Assembly (NCBI GenBank): GCA_015143295.1
Contig: CM026551.1
Coordinates: 13,751,827-13,815,826 of the forward strand
Source: Tetracentron sinense
Lineage: Eukaryota > Streptophyta > Magnoliopsida > Trochodendrales > Trochodendraceae
Direction of reading: 5' to 3'
Length of the DNA stretch: 64,000 bases
In this document: in pieces, positions 61,110 through 64,000 of the stretch
Position numbering within the stretch: position 1 is the stretch's first letter
Layout of the letters: every line of letters begins with the position of its first letter
Position numbers and translations under genes: made by a program
Notes under the pieces: model-generated
What the model saw: only the letters and a program-made list of their open reading frames with translations
The model's database searches: none
What the model was told of the DNA's origin: nothing

Positions 61110-62879
61110 TACATCATCTTCCCATTCAGTAGTTCTCCTCACTTAAGTTCCCTTTACAGTTTTTAACAATCTTTAACCTCTCTACATCAAAGCTTCACAC
61201 AACTTATTGATTCTTTGAGTAAATTTAATGCGAAAAATCAAAATGCGGGGACCAGGACATTCTAAATCTCATCCTTACATTCCATTCATACCTTGAGATA
61301 TCGTGTCGACATTCATGATCTCTGCTTGCCTGCTTGGTTTTGAAGTACGACAGTTTGATTGCAATCATACGAGATACGAGGCAATAGTCCGCGTTGCAAC
61401 CTTCACACAAAAAGGTAAAAAGCCAATTTTATTTTTCTTTTACAAGATTTATTATTTGAATTTAACACGTTTCTAGTTTCAAGTGATGCATGATAATTGC
61501 TTGTTTGCCTATTTTTATATCTTTTAGTTGATGCTTGTTTACAACTTGATTTGATTATCTCTTTAGCATATTTATGTTTAAGTCATAGTTTGTTAATACC
61601 ATTTCTCAAATTAAGAATTATAATTTTGTTTGCAAATTTGTGTAGGGTGAGTTTAGAGAATAGATGACCTCATTTCGTAGGTGTTTATGTGTGCCATGTG
61701 TGCCTAATACCTTCCCTTAGCTCAATCAAATATCTCACCCAAATTTCTATTTTTATCAATCTTATTATTTAAAAGATCAGGGTTATTATTCTCCCTCAAA
61801 ATTAGAATAAGTGACGGCTCTGTTTTAGTTACTTTCCATTATTTCTTTATTAGGTTTTCTGAATTTTGAATGATGCTAAATCTCATGTCCACAATATATG
61901 TGTACCAAAAATATTTACCTTGATATAAATTTTCTAACTATGTTACCAAATTAAAAAAAAATATGTTATTTAGTTAGTATATGGATTGACTCTGAGTTTA
62001 AGTTGCATTATCTCAAATAAAAAAAACTTATATTAGTTTATTCCTAAGATCATTATTTGCAATTCTTTTTGTGGATCTGTTTTTTTAAATAACTATTTTG
62101 TTCATCTGCAATTCTTTGTTGGTAGTTTTTCTATACATTTCGTTAGCATTATTTGTGTTGCATTTTTTCACTTTTTGGGCCTATTTGTTATTCATTTTCT
62201 TCTTCTTTCTTGTGCTTATATGCTTTCATTCATTCCTTTATTGTTTTCAAAGAACAGTTAATATGTAGGGTGTGTGCTTATATGTTTCATTAAATTTACA
62301 TTGTGAAGTATTTTCTTACAAGCACTTGGTGAAGTCGATTGTACTCATATTGATTATTATATTTTTACTTCCTATCTCTTTCTTCAAAATTGCCAATGTA
62401 AAATGCTAATTTTCTTTGAACCAGTTTTATATGTACTCATGCACTTTAAAACTACACCATGGGATCTATCTAGAAACTGCGAGGCGGGATTAATCAACTT
62501 CTTAAAAGGGGATTAAGAATATTCTTGCTATCATTTGAGAAAATGTTTGTTTTTGAATTTTTTATTATTCTTTTCAAGAATATTTAATGTCAATCAAAAT
62601 TTTGAATTCTCTATTTACACATAGCTATTGAAATTTATTTATTTTTATAAGTTTTTAGTTTCGACAAAAGTGAATCAGAATTAGGAGTTTCAGTCGAAGT
62701 TTAAGAGACGAATGAATTATCAATATAGATACAATCCAACAAAACAAATGAGAAGAGGGTTGGAATCTTTTCATTGCTTTTAACCATTTAACATTCTTGC
62801 GTTTATCTTGTTTCTTTTTTTTCTTCTTTTATTTTTCATTTTTAGGGTCTTACTTGAAACTTGAAACTTATAATTTTTT
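61110..62879. other. Duplicon spacer, right arm
   Basis: Mirror of about 20131-21889. Holds an inverted single ~540-family unit at about 61240-61430 and otherwise AT-rich DNA. No gene is supported. Confidence 0.55.
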
Positions 62880-64000
62880 TTATCTTGCTCTCTGCTGCCT
62901 TTCTCTTATCTATGCTGTTATGGATGGCTGCACCTTGCTTCTGGCATCACTCACAGTAAGAATTACCCTTTTATTTTATTTCTTTTGTTATCATATGTAT
63001 TTTACTGAGTATTAGATTAGATGTTGGTCTATAAATTAGTTAATTAAAATGTTCGTTAAATCAATATTAATGTTTTTGTCTTTAAATTAGATAAACAGTA
63101 TGTTATCTTGCTCTCGGCTGCCTTTCTCTTGTCTATGTTGTTATGGATGGCTGCACCTTGCTCCTGGCATCACTCACAGTAAGAATTACCCGTTTATTTG
63201 ATTTCTTTTGTTATCGTATGTATTTTACTTAGTATTAGATTAGATGTTGGTCTATAAATTAGTTAATTAAATGTTTGTTAAATTAATATTAATGTGTTTG
63301 TCTTTAAATTAGATAAACAGTATGTTATGTTTGTTAATCTAGATTTTTGATTCGTTATAAGTTTGTGAATAATGTTGCTTTAAGTTAATATATATAGATT
63401 TTAATTAATATTATATTTTGATTAGTTAGTAATCTGATTATTGTTTATATTACTGATTAATATGAAGATACGCGTCTCTCCTCCTCTCTAAATGCCCCCC
63501 CCCCCCCCCCCACATACCCCCACCCCCAAATAAACTTCCCCTTTCAGTTAGTCCAATTAGATGTTCCTCTTGTTGTTGATTAGAGAGAATAGATTCAAAA
63601 TCCCATCAAAGGATTTTTACTTGGGTTTTGTTTATCTCTATATCGTCTTTGATGAAGATTACTGCTCCGCTAATGACCTCATTCAGATGTTCCCCATGAG
63701 TACCATTTTTATATAATGTTTGGTTTTGCAACTTACACTTATTTCTATTTTCAGAAGCCTGAAAAAAGGTTATTTTTCTCCATCCATACTGAAGGAGCAA
63801 TTAAGGTGCTTTCTTATGGTTAGTCTTGTGTAGCAAAATAAAATAGTTCAGCTCCGGTTTGGTAATAAAAAAACTTTTTTTTTTTATATGCTTATTTTTC
63901 AGGTGCTCAACATCATAGATTCAATTTACCATCTTCTGAATGCTATGAAGGATACAAGTTTTCTTGGCTTCGGAGAAAAAAAAAGAACTTAACCAGAAAA
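62880..64000 (+). pseudogene. VPS13-like duplicon, right arm copy 3, cut by window end (mirror of P2)
   Basis: Plus-strand blocks: E1 twice (62880-62956, 63107-63180), E2 63755-63805 with a TTTTCAG acceptor, and E3 from 63903 to the edge with an acceptor (TTTTTCAG) and the same VLNIIDSIYHLLNAMKDTSF reading. The C-rich quadruplex complement is at 63494-63527. SHR-BD should follow beyond the window. Confidence 0.85.

Larger units (their letters stand above)
51447..64000 (-). repeat. Right arm of the large inverted duplication
   Basis: Reverse-complement copy of about 31316 back to 18950. The arm begins in the middle of E4 and is cut by the window end. Private features absent from the left arm include the GC-rich insertion at 58175-58448. 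The paired junctions at 55225/27525, 58670/24330 and 60960/22040 show which units correspond. Confidence 0.9.

Overview
The window looks like plant nuclear DNA, most likely from a eudicot. It is AT-rich and dense in short interspersed plant elements: an L1-type LINE, a tRNA-derived SINE, hAT- and CACTA-type DNA transposons, Helitron-like elements and a plant-type solo LTR. It also carries broken pieces of multi-exon plant genes. I found no intact protein-coding gene, no rRNA or tRNA gene, and nothing prokaryotic. Most short open frames here are chance frames in repeats.

The dominant content is a broken array of duplicated 3' segments of a VPS13-family gene (plant VPS13/SHRUBBY-like lipid-transfer protein; SHR-BD and C-terminal regions). 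Exon-like blocks recur in a fixed order: a CLSLVYAVVDGC block (E1), FFSIxTEGAIK (E2), VLNIIDSxYHL (E3), FACAKDxKIDVLQS to DISLVSFE (E4, SHR-BD), LAALRLDL to SPDSTLP (E5), APWQQVFLLARRQKKIY (E6), FSSTPWMLRNGGL (E7), GNPMGFARNVGIDIKDFLS (E9), GLITRMAPG..SLLSNTVYAISDAAAQ (E10) and AFTFDDQALAKMEIQQKG (E11). Many splice-site dinucleotides are still in place, so these are genomic segmental copies and not processed retrocopies.

Layout. (1) 1-725: 3' part of copy P1, minus strand. (2) 726-11250: about 10.5 kb of unrelated DNA splitting P1, with an LRR-kinase scrap, a SINE, a ~540-bp tandem array, a LINE and a 3.2-kb Helitron-like element. (3) 11250-20130: 5' part of P1, then P2, itself split by more ~540-bp repeats. 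(4) 21890-38000: copies P3, P4 and P5 on the minus strand with a period near 6.3 kb. P5 is headed by what looks like a gene 5' end at 38.0-38.9 kb. (5) 39-51.4 kb: a transposon-rich spacer with a second Helitron-like element, a foldback element, a hAT element with 8-bp target duplication, two direct copies of a ~1.8-kb segment (D1, D2), a CACTA end and a 2.5-kb solo LTR. (6) 51.45-64 kb: the same VPS13 duplicons on the plus strand, a mirror image of about 31.3 kb back to 19 kb. The right arm runs off the window.

The mirror arms share private junctions (loss of E11 in one pair, loss of E7 in another, a small deletion in a third). The inversion-duplication therefore copied an array that was already rearranged. 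All copies in which E6 can be read share one reading-frame lesion, so the ancestor was dead, or dying, before amplification. The likeliest biological consequence, which is inference, is hairpin or convergent transcription giving small RNAs against VPS13. Nothing in the window proves that it is transcribed.
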